A DNA stretch of 64,000 nucleotides, taken from the NCBI RefSeq assembly GCF_963517015.1, contig NZ_CAUQDV010000001.1:1-64000 (forward strand). The letters run 5' to 3'. Shown here one piece after another: positions 30,967-39,481 of this stretch. Positions within the stretch are counted from its first letter, which is position 1. Each line of letters begins with the position of its first letter. The notes under the pieces were generated by a model. It was not told the DNA's origin. It worked only from the letters and a program-made list of their open reading frames with translations, and searched no databases. The position numbers and the translations under genes are program-made. This DNA is from an uncultured Devosia sp. Lineage in GTDB: Bacteria; Pseudomonadota; Alphaproteobacteria; Rhizobiales; Devosiaceae.

Positions 30967-32526
30967 TTAAGCCTTGATCGCGGGGATCTTCGAAATCCAG
31001 TACAGGAGCACCTCGGGCTCGAACTCGCCATAGCCCTCTGCATCGTTGTGGGGGACATGGCCCTGCATATAGTCCCGCGTGCCCGGATCCATCTTCACGC
31101 GCCGCGCCAATGTCTTGAACCTGTGACGCCAGCCGTGGTTCGGGGCAAGCCGCGGGTCCGTCAGGCCCTCTTCCCTGATCCAGGCGGCCAGTCGCTCGCC
31201 CACCTTCTTGTAGCTCGGGTTCTGCGGGCTGCCGCCGCGGGTTCGCTTGGCGTTATAGAAGAGCGGCCCTGGCTTTGCGGCAGCCACGAACTCAAGGAAG
31301 CCTTGAGCGATGAGATCGGGATGGATCGCGACGAAGCGGCTGTTCCCGCCCTTGACCGTGCCGGCCTCCGGCGTGATCCAGACCAGCCACACGCCTTCGT
31401 GTTCCTGGATGTCCTTCTTTCGGAGCTGGGCGATCTCGCCGACCCGCGCTCCGGTGTAGGCGGCGACCCAAGGCACCCAGCGTCTCGCGGCCCTTGTCTC
31501 GGCCGAAAATCTCCCGACAAGCTCGCGTCGCGTCAGGCCGAGCACGAACCTGGCCTCCTTGTCCGTGTATCCCCTGGCTTGTGCCGATTGGTTCGTCGAT
31601 ACCTTTATCGTGATGCGGTCCATCGGATTGTTCGCGATCCGCAGGTTGTTGACGGCCCATCCGCATGTGCACCGCAACGCGGCGAGATAGCCGAACTGGA
31701 TGGATTTCGACGAAAGCCCGCGGGCCCTCAATCTGTCCTTCCACCCTACGCACCAGATCGCCGTCAGGTCACGGATGTCCGGGATCTGACCGGCTACTTC
31801 CGCGATGATGGCGCGCCATTTCTTCCTCGTGGAGGGTGCATGCTTTGCCTCTTCCGCATAGAGCTCGTATATGGTCTTGAGATCATGGAAATCGGCCGGC
31901 AGGCCTGCATCGCTCCCTTGCGCAGCGGCTCGCTCTGGAAACCTGTCCGCCTTCGGATCGGGGCTGTAGTCTCCCTCCGAGAACCGCAGTACCTGCTCGC
32001 GCCCTTGGGCTACGGCGCCGTTTACCGCCGTCAGGATGCGCTCGAAGCTGGCTCCGTCTACCCGCTCGCCTCGCCGCTCAAGGTAATCCATGACGGACGC
32101 CCTGTTCTGGTCCATCAACCCTTGCAGCAGTCGCGCCGTGATCTCTGGGTCGCCGGAGGCGATTACCTTGGTGCCCTTGGTCTTGGCAGCCACCTGTGCG
32201 GCAAGCACCCGACCCAGCGCGAGGTCATGCTCGCCCGGGTCGTCTTCGTTGGCGGACACGAGGTCGCGGTAGAATTCGCCGGCGATCGCCACCGCCTCCT
32301 TCTGCGACACGGACGTGACCCCGCGCCTGAGCGAACCCCATCGGGCCTCAAGCTCGTTCATCTTGCGCAGGAACGCGCGCTTGGCCTCGTCTGGGTCCCT
32401 GGTACGGAGGCTGGCCTTTACCTCGGCGCTTCCGACGACCGCGACGAGGTCAGCCGGAACGCGGACCCGCAACTGGAAAATTCCCGAATCCGGACTGCGA
32501 AAAGGAGCCGCCATCCTGAGCCTCAT
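30967..32526 (-). CDS. Tyrosine-type site-specific integrase
   Basis: A 519-aa phage/island integrase. The N-terminal DUF6538-like arm-binding part is FQLRVRVPADLVAVVGSAEV then KASLRTRDPDEAKR. A SAM-like core-binding region lies at about 215-310. The catalytic domain has Arg in YTGARVGEIAQL, a Lys in the AGTVKGGNSRFVAIHP beta-turn, HxxR in NHGWRHRFKTLA and a late GYGEFE Tyr. Start ATG 32526. The gene ends of integrase and tRNA-Ser are 87 bp apart, with the integrase reading away from the tRNA 3' end. This is the standard layout of an island integrated into that tRNA, with the island to the left. Confidence 0.95.
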   Translation of the reverse strand: MRLRMAAPFRSPDSGIFQLRVRVPADLVAVVGSAEVKASLRTRDPDEAKRAFLRKMNELEARWGSLRRGVTSVSQKEAVAIAGEFYRDLVSANEDDPGEHDLALGRVLAAQVAAKTKGTKVIASGDPEITARLLQGLMDQNRASVMDYLERRGERVDGASFERILTAVNGAVAQGREQVLRFSEGDYSPDPKADRFPERAAAQGSDAGLPADFHDLKTIYELYAEEAKHAPSTRKKWRAIIAEVAGQIPDIRDLTAIWCVGWKDRLRARGLSSKSIQFGYLAALRCTCGWAVNNLRIANNPMDRITIKVSTNQSAQARGYTDKEARFVLGLTRRELVGRFSAETRAARRWVPWVAAYTGARVGEIAQLRKKDIQEHEGVWLVWITPEAGTVKGGNSRFVAIHPDLIAQGFLEFVAAAKPGPLFYNAKRTRGGSPQNPSYKKVGERLAAWIREEGLTDPRLAPNHGWRHRFKTLARRVKMDPGTRDYMQGHVPHNDAEGYGEFEPEVLLYWISKIPAIKA

Positions 32527-32612
32527 TGTGTACCACCTTTGTGTACCAATGGCGCTGTTACAAACCCTTAAAAACCTTGGGGTTTTTGATTCTCATGGCG
32601 TTTTTGGGAAAC
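32527..32612. promoter_or_regulatory. Integrase promoter and probable attachment region with direct repeats
   Basis: Two copies of TGTGTACCA (32527-32535 and 32540-32548) repeat with a 13-bp period directly before the integrase start. AAAAACC and GGTTTTT runs follow toward the tRNA. Short direct repeats beside a tRNA end are typical arm-type integrase sites. The core crossover site is expected inside the tRNA 3' part (from 32613). Confidence 0.5.
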
Positions 32613-32702
32613 TGGCGGAGAGAAAGGGATTCGAACCCTTGAGACGGTTCCCCGCCTACACACTTTCCAGGCGTGCGCCTTCGACCACTCGGCCACCTCT
32701 CC
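32613..32702 (-). tRNA. tRNA-Ser (anticodon GGA)
   Basis: The minus strand folds as a 90-nt class II tRNA with an encoded CCA. The acceptor 5' strand is GGAGAGG, the anticodon loop is CTGGAAA (GGA, reads UCC/UCU), the long variable arm is GTAGGCGGGGAACCGTCTC, the T-loop is GGTTCGAATCC and the 3' end is CTCTCCGCCA. Its 3' end faces the integrase gene, so it is the likely integration target; the gene itself looks intact. Confidence 0.95.
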
Positions 32703-32944
32703 GCATCGCCTTGAACCCCGGGCTGGAAACGCCGGAGGGGCCAGCTTGTCAGCCGGCGCGAGCGAGGCCCTTTATACGCATCGGCGCTGCATGTGCAAGT
32801 GATCACGACATAGCTATGACGATTGTTTTTGCCGAAGGGTGCCAGCACCTTGTGACTCAAGGCTCCGGCGTGTCACAATCGGGCTTGTGCGGCGGATGGA
32901 ACGGGTAGGCCAGCCCGACATTTGCTGCATGCACGGGGAGAGAC

Positions 32945-33268
32945 ATGCGGCTGATCCTTCGAATTGCGGGTACCTGGCTGATCGGCCTGGCCTTTGTGCT
33001 TTTGGTGGTCGACGGTACGCGCTCGCTCGGTGCCAACGAGGTGGTGTTCACCACCCTTGCCGACCTGTGGACGACGGTGCATCAGCCCAGCCTTGAGGGT
33101 ACCCAGGTGTTCCTTGCTGGCCGGATGTTTGCCGATCTGCTGGGTGCTGTGTTGCAGACCGTCCTTGACTGCCCGGCCTTCGCCGTTTTCGGCCTGCCCG
33201 GCATCTTGCTGGCGCTGCTCGGGCGGGTGCCGCAGCGAGAGCGTTTCCTGCGTGCCGACCAGATCTGA
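32945..33268 (+). CDS. Conserved small membrane protein
   Basis: A 107-aa protein with an N-terminal hydrophobic helix (RIAGTWLIGLAFVLLVVDGT, a signal-anchor type) and a second hydrophobic segment, PAFAVFGLPGILLALLGRVP. Between them lie SLGANEVVFTTLADLWTTVH and a VFLAGRMFADLLGAVLQTVLD helix. I recall uncharacterised Hyphomicrobiales proteins of this shape that databases label PetM-like; no function is established. ATG 32945 follows GGGGAGA. It marks the return to core-type gene order after the island. Confidence 0.78.
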   Translation: MRLILRIAGTWLIGLAFVLLVVDGTRSLGANEVVFTTLADLWTTVHQPSLEGTQVFLAGRMFADLLGAVLQTVLDCPAFAVFGLPGILLALLGRVPQRERFLRADQI

Positions 33269-33325
33269 CCGGGCTGTGTAACCCAGACCCTGTCCGCAAC
33301 GAATGATGCGGTGAAAGGAAGATAC

Positions 33326-33985
33326 ATGATGTTCTTCAAATCCAAGCCGACGACAATTCCCAGCGCTGACAATGCCTTGCCGGGCCGCAGCGAGATGATG
33401 CCGGTGGCGCATGACCATTTCGTCAACGGTGCTTCGCTCAAGGGTCCCTACCCCGAAGGCAGCGAGACCATCTATCTGGGCCTGGGCTGTTTCTGGGGCG
33501 CTGAGCGCCTGTTCTGGCAGTTGCCGGGCGTGATCGTTACCGCGGTTGGCTACCAGGGTGGCTCGACGCCGAACCCGACCTATGAAGAGGTCTGCTCGGG
33601 ACATACGGGCCATACCGAGGCGGTCAAGGTGGTGTTCGACCCTGCCAGGATCAGCCTCGACACGCTGCTTAAAACCTTCTGGGAAGAGCATAATCCGACC
33701 GAGGGCATGCGGCAGGGCAATGATGTGGGGACGCAGTATCGCTCGGCCATCTACACCACGTCGCCAGAGCAGGCGGCCGTGGTCGAAAAGAGCCGCGATG
33801 CCTATCAGGCGGCGCTGAACCAGCGGGGCCTGGGCTCGATCACGACTGAAATCGCCCCGGCGCAGGAATTTTTCTATGCCGAGACCTATCACCAGCAGTA
33901 TCTGGCTAAAAATCCCAATGGCTACTGCGGGTTGCAGGGTACCGGGGTGAGCTGCCCGATCGGGGTTGGCGTCGCCGCCGAATAG
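33326..33985 (+). CDS. msrA: Peptide-methionine (S)-S-oxide reductase
   Basis: A 219-aa repair enzyme that reduces methionine-S-sulfoxide. The catalytic GCFWGAE carries nucleophile Cys55. Substrate-site residues are in GYQGGSTPNPTYEEVCSGHTGHTEAV. Two C-terminal cysteines (GYCGLQGTGVSC) serve as resolving residues for thioredoxin recycling. The N-terminal extension (SKPTTIPSADNALPGR) matches the long bacterial MsrA form; no signal peptide. ATG 33326 follows AAGGAAG. It is followed by a hairpin at 33995-34024. Confidence 0.96.
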   Translation: MMFFKSKPTTIPSADNALPGRSEMMPVAHDHFVNGASLKGPYPEGSETIYLGLGCFWGAERLFWQLPGVIVTAVGYQGGSTPNPTYEEVCSGHTGHTEAVKVVFDPARISLDTLLKTFWEEHNPTEGMRQGNDVGTQYRSAIYTTSPEQAAVVEKSRDAYQAALNQRGLGSITTEIAPAQEFFYAETYHQQYLAKNPNGYCGLQGTGVSCPIGVGVAAE

Positions 33986-33994
33986 AATAGCGTG

Positions 33995-34024
33995 AGGGTC
34001 GATCCGCAGTAGCGCATCGACCCT
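33995..34024 (+). terminator. Terminator-like hairpin after msrA
   Basis: AGGGTCGAT (33995-34003) pairs perfectly with ATCGACCCT (34016-34024), ten bases past the msrA stop. It is followed by ATTCGTT, a weak T-rich tail. Confidence 0.6.
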
Positions 34025-34070
34025 ATTCGTTAGCGGACTGTCAGCATTGAGCCCCACCTATCCCCCGATC

Positions 34071-34412
34071 ATGCGACGCGAGGGCTTCGAAGCCTTCGCT
34101 CTGGCCCTTCCGGGTGCGACCCTGGTCCGGCAATGGCGCGATGATTCCGTGGCAAAGGTCGGCGGCAAGATTTTCGCGCTGCTCGACAATGATCCGGGTG
34201 AGGTCTGGCTCAAGGTCTCGGATATGGCCTATGAGCTCCTCACCGAACTTGTGGGCGTCCGACCGGCGCCTTATTTCGCCCGCGCCAAATGGGTGGCGAT
34301 CTCGGTCGAAAGTCCGCTCAGCGCAGACGAGATCGAGGCCTATATCACCGAGGCGCACCGAATCATTGCCGGCAAACTCAGCCGCAAGCTGCGGGATGAA
34401 CTCGGGCTCTAG
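34071..34412 (+). CDS. MmcQ/YjbR family protein
   Basis: A 113-aa protein of the CyaY-like-fold MmcQ/YjbR family. Marks are MRREGFEAFALALPGATLVR, VAKVGGKIFALLDN, WLKVSDMAYELLTE and RAKWVAISV, with a final helix ITEAHRIIAGKLSRKLRDEL. Proposed roles are DNA binding or unknown. Start ATG 34071 matches the family's usual N-terminus; an in-frame TTG at 34047 is possible. Its TAG stop is within a CTAG shared with the convergent gene's stop. Confidence 0.88.
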   Translation: MRREGFEAFALALPGATLVRQWRDDSVAKVGGKIFALLDNDPGEVWLKVSDMAYELLTELVGVRPAPYFARAKWVAISVESPLSADEIEAYITEAHRIIAGKLSRKLRDELGL

Positions 34413-36193
34413 TCTGGCAGCACGGCATAGACGGTTAGCGGACTGTCGGGCAGGCTGACATCGCTGAGCCAGGCGGGAAGCGTTTTGGCAGCGAAAAGCG
34501 TTGCGAAGCTGTCCGGGGCACGGCTTGCAAGGCCGGCGACCTCCGGCATGGCCGGGCAGATCACAACTAGGCCAATGCCGCGCCGGTCGAGAATTTGCCG
34601 CGCTTCCGCGATCGGACCGTTGAAGAAACGGAAGGTATCGAGCACGCCCTGCTCGTTGCGATGATAGGGCGCCGAAACGACTTCGTGGGGCGTATAGAGC
34701 AGGACATGGGCGCCCAGATCGATCGGGGTCATAATGCGCTCGGGTGGAAGGGCAGCGAGATCGGCGAAGGCGGACGGCAACAGGCAGGCCTCCTTGCTGC
34801 TGCGGGTCTCGGATACCACCTGGGCGGGACCGGGCATGGAGTTGACCACGAGTGCCACGACGATGGACAGGATGACGCCCGAGAAAACCAGCCAGCTGCC
34901 GATCAGTCCCAGAATTTGTGGCAGATGCTGCCGGGCAAGGTAGCGATGGCGCGCGGCGACGATGAGCCAAGCCGCTGCGGGCATGGCCGGCATGATGGCG
35001 AGGCGTGCGCCGCGAATCTGGATCAGCATGACCAGGGCCGTGCAGAGCAGGAAGGCGAGCAGCACCGCCCATTGGTCGCGCTGCTCCGGCAGGCGCCAAA
35101 GCCGCGCGATGACGACCACGATGGCCAGCAGGACGGGAAGGGCAACGGCGATCGTATAGACGGGCAGGTCGCTGACGGTCACGAGGAGCGGGCGGGCCTC
35201 GATGATGCCGGCGATCCAGTTGGTTTGCAGCCAGGGATCGAGATTGCCATAGGGACCGCCAAGGCATTGCGGATAGAGCAGGACCATGACCACGAGGCCA
35301 ACAAGGCCAAGCACCGCAAGGACGGCAAAGCGCTGCCAGGCGGAACGCAGGGGCAGATAGCTGGCCAGTGCGAAGGCCAGACCGACGACCAAGGCGATGC
35401 CGACGTAGAAGGGTGAGATCACATCGCAGGCAGCTTCGAACCAGCGGTTGGCTGGGCGGAAAATGGCCAGGTGGATCAGGGCTGCGGCAGCGAAGCTGAC
35501 GCCAAAGAGGCGCATTGTTCGGGCGCGGGATGCATCGAAGACCCAGGCCATGCCCATGACCAGAATGGCCGCAGCGATCGGCGGCAAGGCTTCGATGGCA
35601 ATGGCCAGGGCCGTCGCGGCGACGACGCCACAGAGAATGGCGAAACGCGGACGACGCATGGCCTCCACGGCGGCCCAGACCATGACAACGGTCAGCAGCA
35701 CGATGACATTGTGGTGGTCGACGCGGCCGGGAGTGAATTCGGCAGTCACGGCCGGGCTCAGCACTGGCAGGATCAAGGCCGGCAGAACGCCTTCGGGTCC
35801 AACAAGGCGATGCGCCAACAGTGCCGAGAACCACAGCAGCAGGCCCAGCAGGGCCATGGGCCAGATGGCACCGGCGGCGATCATGGCTGTGTCGGCGCCG
35901 AGGAGCGGGGTGAACAGCATCAGCAGAAGGCCGATAGGAAGATCAACGAGGCGCGACCAATGCAGTTCGGCGCCCCATGGCGTGTTGAGCCGGTGGGCGG
36001 TCAGGTCGTACCAGTTCTGGCCATGGACGAAGTCGCGCACCATGACCATGCGCATGGCATCGTCGGTATCGGCAAAGAAGGGTTCGCCGGCACGCCCAAA
36101 GGTGGCACGAACGACCAGGATGATCACCGCGATGGCAAATACCGCTAGGACCAAGCGGAGATCTGGGCCGGTTTTACGCATGTCGGTGGTCAA
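34409..36193 (-). CDS. GT-C-fold-like multi-pass membrane protein (STT3/PMT-like)
   Basis: A 594-aa protein with about 12 membrane helices. A first extracytoplasmic loop carries ADTDDAMRMVMVRDFVHGQN and the WGAELHWSRLVDLP stretch. The early DxD-like acidic motif (DTDD) after helix 1 and the long soluble C-terminal segment (after about residue 450) are typical of GT-C glycosyltransferases such as STT3/AglB or PMT relatives. Donor and acceptor are unknown. The start is TTG 36193 (GGATG upstream) or ATG 36181; the difference is four residues. It stands alone, transcribed from the region shared with the divergent MFS gene. Confidence 0.8.
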   Translation of the reverse strand: MTTDMRKTGPDLRLVLAVFAIAVIILVVRATFGRAGEPFFADTDDAMRMVMVRDFVHGQNWYDLTAHRLNTPWGAELHWSRLVDLPIGLLLMLFTPLLGADTAMIAAGAIWPMALLGLLLWFSALLAHRLVGPEGVLPALILPVLSPAVTAEFTPGRVDHHNVIVLLTVVMVWAAVEAMRRPRFAILCGVVAATALAIAIEALPPIAAAILVMGMAWVFDASRARTMRLFGVSFAAAALIHLAIFRPANRWFEAACDVISPFYVGIALVVGLAFALASYLPLRSAWQRFAVLAVLGLVGLVVMVLLYPQCLGGPYGNLDPWLQTNWIAGIIEARPLLVTVSDLPVYTIAVALPVLLAIVVVIARLWRLPEQRDQWAVLLAFLLCTALVMLIQIRGARLAIMPAMPAAAWLIVAARHRYLARQHLPQILGLIGSWLVFSGVILSIVVALVVNSMPGPAQVVSETRSSKEACLLPSAFADLAALPPERIMTPIDLGAHVLLYTPHEVVSAPYHRNEQGVLDTFRFFNGPIAEARQILDRRGIGLVVICPAMPEVAGLASRAPDSFATLFAAKTLPAWLSDVSLPDSPLTVYAVLPD

Positions 36194-36410
36194 GGCAGCA
36201 TCCTGCGGTGAGAGGCCGGCAAGATGGATGTGTTGGAGTTAAGATGGGGTTTGAGCGTCGATATACCCCAGACTCAAATGGGCATAATTCGCTAGAGCGA
36301 CTCCGGCATTGGGCATATGAGCATCTCTCCCTGCACAAAGAATGTGCATTGCGAAGCTGTTTCAGACAATATACCAAGATACTTCTTGTTTAATTAGTGA
36401 GCATCACCCG

Positions 36411-37835
36411 ATGTCCGATTCCGTCGAGGGCCGGTGGGCCGAAATCTTCACGCCGCGTTATGCGACGGTGACGCTGATCCTGTGCCTTGGCGTGGCACTG
36501 CTGGCGTTCAACGCCTTCCTGGCATCGATCTCTTTGCCGACCGCGGTGCAGGAAATGGGCGGCGTGGCGCTGATTTCCTGGGCGCTGACGCTGTTCCTGG
36601 TGTTTGCCATTGTCGGCGGATCGGGCGCGGCGCTGTTCAAGCAGCGCCTGGGCGCGCGGACGGCGCTGCTCGTGTCGTCGGCCGTGTTTCTGGTTGGCAC
36701 GGTGATCGCGGCCAGCGCCACATCGATGGAACAGGTTCTCGTGGGCCGGGCCTTGCAAGGGCTGGGCGAAGGCGTGGTTTCGGCGATCTGCTTTGCACTG
36801 ATCCCGGAACTGTTTCCCTCCCGGCTGGTGCCCAAAGTGTTCGGCCTGCAGGCCATGGTCTGGGCCGTGGCGGCGTTTGGCGGCCCGGCCGCAGCGGGGC
36901 TGCTGACTGAAATGGTGTCCTGGCGGGCTGCGTTTCTGATCAATGTGCCCTTCGTGGCGGTGTTTGCCATCATGGTGGTGCTGAAGGTGCCGGCACATTC
37001 GCCGAGCGACAAGCAGGTGGTGAGCTTTCCCGGATTGCGGCTGCTGGTGATCGGCGTGGCTATCATGATGGTGGCTCTGGCGGCGCTGTCGCAACCGCTC
37101 TTGGCTACGGCGTTTCTGGTGGGCGCTGCAGCCTTGCTGGTGGGCGCCGTGTGGATGGATGGGCGGGCCCGCGACCGGTTGATGCCGCCCGATGCCTTCC
37201 GCCCGGTTTCGGTCGTGGGCACGGGGCTCTGGATGGTGCTGCTGATCAACGTGGCCGGAGCAGGATCGGCGGTCTATCTGGTGCTGGTGGTGCAGGAAAT
37301 GTGGAACTATGGACCGACTGCGGCGGGCGCCCTTGCGGCCGTGCTTTCGGTGGCCTGGAGTTTTTCAGCCATTGCCGCTGCCAATGTGCACAGCAAGGAA
37401 ACGCGCAAGCTCTTGATCCAGGCCGGACCGGCAATGATTGCGCTGGGCCTGTTGCTGGTGATGACGGGACTGCTGATCGACCAGGTTCTTGTTGCCGTGA
37501 TCGGCCAATTGGTGATCGGCGCGGGCTTTGGCACCTGCAATGGCTATCTCAACCTGACGATGATGGAAGCGGCGAGCGACGCCGAGCGCGACCGGACCTC
37601 CGCGCTGATGCCGACGACGCAATCGGCGGGTAATGCGATCGGGGCGGCTCTGGCCGGGGTCGCGGCCAATGCGGGCGGCATGGCTATTGCGGCATCGGCG
37701 GCGGATGTGAAGCTGGCCGTGGTGCCGGTCTATGTGCTGGGCGCAGTGATGGCTGCGCTGGCGCTGCTGGCGGCGTGGCGGATGGTTGGGATGATCCGAC
37801 CACAGGATGCGAATTCAAGTTTTGCGGCGGGGTAG
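36411..37835 (+). CDS. MFS transporter (DHA2-like, 12-14 helices)
   Basis: A 474-aa inner-membrane transporter. Helix 1 is VTLILCLGVALLAFNAFLAS. A motif-A-like loop with FKQRLGARTALLVSSAVFLV follows helix 2. Helix 4 is GRALQGLGEGVVSAICFALI, and there is a PAAAGLLTEMVSWRAAFLIN antiporter motif C-like segment. These fit drug-proton antiporters of the DHA2 type. Start ATG 36411 gives MSDSVEGRW; the frame extends 23 codons further but without a ribosome site or protein-like sequence. Substrate unknown. A large palindromic repeat follows the stop. Confidence 0.9.
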   Translation: MSDSVEGRWAEIFTPRYATVTLILCLGVALLAFNAFLASISLPTAVQEMGGVALISWALTLFLVFAIVGGSGAALFKQRLGARTALLVSSAVFLVGTVIAASATSMEQVLVGRALQGLGEGVVSAICFALIPELFPSRLVPKVFGLQAMVWAVAAFGGPAAAGLLTEMVSWRAAFLINVPFVAVFAIMVVLKVPAHSPSDKQVVSFPGLRLLVIGVAIMMVALAALSQPLLATAFLVGAAALLVGAVWMDGRARDRLMPPDAFRPVSVVGTGLWMVLLINVAGAGSAVYLVLVVQEMWNYGPTAAGALAAVLSVAWSFSAIAAANVHSKETRKLLIQAGPAMIALGLLLVMTGLLIDQVLVAVIGQLVIGAGFGTCNGYLNLTMMEAASDAERDRTSALMPTTQSAGNAIGAALAGVAANAGGMAIAASAADVKLAVVPVYVLGAVMAALALLAAWRMVGMIRPQDANSSFAAG

Positions 37836-37848
37836 AGTCTTTGTTGGA

Positions 37849-37966
37849 TACCCCCACCTAACCTCCCCCTGATAGGGGGAGGGATCAGGCCAGTGGCTTT
37901 GGCAACGTGGAGCCGCAAGCTCGATCAGTCCCTCCCCCTATAAGGGGGAGGTTAGGAGGGGGTACC
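37849..37966. repeat. Composite REP-like palindromic element (two inverted arms)
   Basis: The left arm (37849-37884) contains CACCTAACCTCCCCCTGATA then GGGGGAGGGA; each arm is itself a hairpin (CTCCCCCT/AGGGGGAG). The right arm (37929-37966) is its inverted copy ending GGAGGTTAGGAGGGGGTACC. About 44 bp lie between arms. A third arm-type copy is at 39418. Such CCCCCT..AGGGGG elements are widespread between genes in Hyphomicrobiales; they may be non-autonomous mobile repeats. Confidence 0.85.
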
Positions 37967-37969
37967 CAA

Positions 37970-38001
37970 AAGAAAAAGGACGGTGGCCGCAACCACCGTC
38001 C
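37970..38001 (-). terminator. Rho-independent terminator after peroxiredoxin
   Basis: GGACGGTGG (37978-37986) pairs with CCACCGTCC (37993-38001). On the minus strand the stem is followed by TTTTTCTTTT. It lies 32 bp past the peroxiredoxin stop. Confidence 0.88.
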
Positions 38002-38033
38002 AGTTTGTCAGGGAGAAAACGAGATGCGGGACG

Positions 38034-38669
38034 TTACCCGCGGGGCTGGGGAACAATGCGCAGATAGGGCTTGGGTTCCTTCCAGCCGCCCGGGAACTTT
38101 TCCTTGGCCGCTTCAGCCGAAACGGACGAGGCGATAATGACGTCTTCGCCGTCCTTCCAGTTGACGGGCGTAGCGACCGAATATTTTGCCGTCAGCTGCA
38201 GCGAGTCGATGACGCGCAGCACTTCATCGAAATTGCGGCCCGTCGAGGCCGGGTATTCGATCTTGAGCTTGACCTTCTTGTCCGGGCCGACGACGAAAAC
38301 CGAACGCACGGTCAGCGTGTTGTCGGCATTGGGATGGATCATGTCGTAGAGCCTGGCGACTTCACCCTTGGTGTCGGCAAGCAGCGGAAAATTGAGGGCG
38401 GTGCCCTGGGTTTCCTCGATGTCCTTGGCCCAACCGCCGTGATCCTCGAGCTTGTCGACGCTCAGACCCAGAACCTTGACGCCGCGCTTGTCGAATTCCG
38501 GCTTGAGCTTGGCGGTGTAGCCCAGCTCGGTGGTGCAGACCGGCGTGAAATTCTTGGGATGGCTGAAGAGGACCGCCCAGGACCCATCGATATAGTCGTG
38601 GAAGTGGATCGGGCCTTCGGTGGAGTCGACGGTGAAATCGGGGGCGGTATCGCCAATCAGGATGGACAT
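38034..38669 (-). CDS. 1-Cys peroxiredoxin (Prx6 type)
   Basis: A 211-aa thioredoxin-fold peroxidase. The catalytic motif is HPKNFTPVCTTELG with peroxidatic Cys45, the conserved Thr and Pro before it, and a matching Arg in TVRSVF. The long C-terminal arm (SVATPVNWKDGEDVIIASSV) is the Prx6 dimerisation domain. No resolving Cys is evident. It reduces peroxides in the cytoplasm. Start ATG 38669; the frame runs further upstream without a ribosome site. Confidence 0.95.
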   Translation of the reverse strand: MSILIGDTAPDFTVDSTEGPIHFHDYIDGSWAVLFSHPKNFTPVCTTELGYTAKLKPEFDKRGVKVLGLSVDKLEDHGGWAKDIEETQGTALNFPLLADTKGEVARLYDMIHPNADNTLTVRSVFVVGPDKKVKLKIEYPASTGRNFDEVLRVIDSLQLTAKYSVATPVNWKDGEDVIIASSVSAEAAKEKFPGGWKEPKPYLRIVPQPRG

Positions 38670-38831
38670 TCGTTTTGCCTTTTTCCTCTCGGGCCGCGGC
38701 CCAATCGCTTTGAAACAGAATATCGTGCTCCGCACCCCGCTATGAAGCGGCAGGAAGCGAAATGCTTTTATATTCTGGCCGGTTAATGCGCCATGGCATT
38801 CCAAAGCCGGCGGCAGACTCGAAATCGGGCG

Positions 38832-39329
38832 TTAGCGCGCCGGCGGCGGACCATTGGTCCAGGTGACCTGCTCGGTGTTGAGCGGAATGACCGAAAGGCT
38901 CATCTTGCCGGAGCCCTGCTGGATTTCGCGGGCATGGGCCAGATAGATCAGGGAATTGTTGGCCTGGTCGTAGACGCGGGTGACGCGCAGGGATTTCCAG
39001 ATCAGCGAGCGGCCTTCCTTGAAGATCTCCTCGCCGCCACCGCGCAGGGCGATATCGCCGATGGTGATGGGGCCGGTAACCGAGCAATCGAGCGCTGAAT
39101 AGGACGGATCTTCGAACCAGTTGCCCTGGCTGATGCGGTCGATGAAGGAGCGGTTGAAATAGGCCAGATGGCAGGTAACGCCCTGGACTTCCGGATCGGC
39201 CACAGCATCGATGGCGATATCATTGCCGGTCCAGTCGACGCCGACATTGCCCACTTCGCGGCTATCGCCGCAGGCAGCAAGGGTGACGGCGAGGACGGCG
39301 GCAGTGGCAAGGGCGGCAAGGCGTTTCAT
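38832..39329 (-). CDS. creA: CreA family protein (periplasmic lipoprotein-like)
   Basis: A 165-aa exported protein of the CreA family. The signal ends in a lipobox-like VTLAACGD (Cys about residue 20). The CreA core is VGNVGVDWTGNDIAIDAVAD, PEVQGVTCHLAYFNR and SVIPLNTEQVTW, with two Cys (TCHL and LDCS) that may form a disulfide. Function is not established despite wide conservation. Start ATG 39329 has GGAG eight bases upstream. Confidence 0.9.
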   Translation of the reverse strand: MKRLAALATAAVLAVTLAACGDSREVGNVGVDWTGNDIAIDAVADPEVQGVTCHLAYFNRSFIDRISQGNWFEDPSYSALDCSVTGPITIGDIALRGGGEEIFKEGRSLIWKSLRVTRVYDQANNSLIYLAHAREIQQGSGKMSLSVIPLNTEQVTWTNGPPPAR

Positions 39330-39417
39330 CGGCGTCGCTCCAGCGGAGGGTGTTGGCAACACAGATGGCCCCGAGTTTATCCCGCGACAAGTAGCAAAAA
39401 GGATTTTGCGAGGAGGG

Positions 39418-39453
39418 TACCCCCACCTAACCTCCCCCTGATAGGGGGAGGGA
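39418..39453. repeat. Single REP-like arm
   Basis: TACCCCCACCTAACCTCCCC, continuing CTGATAGGGGGAGGGA, is essentially the left arm of the 37849-37966 element. Here it occurs alone, just downstream of the amino-acid permease gene, where it may also act as a 3' mRNA structure. Confidence 0.85.
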
Positions 39454-39481
39454 CAGATCGGGGCGACGGCAATATTTCAGT

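Noticed and set aside
34041..35834. 597-codon minus-strand frame overlapping the GT-C-like gene and MmcQ gene
   Set aside because: Arg/Ser/Pro-rich sequence without membrane helices, in a different frame from the convincing 12-helix protein.
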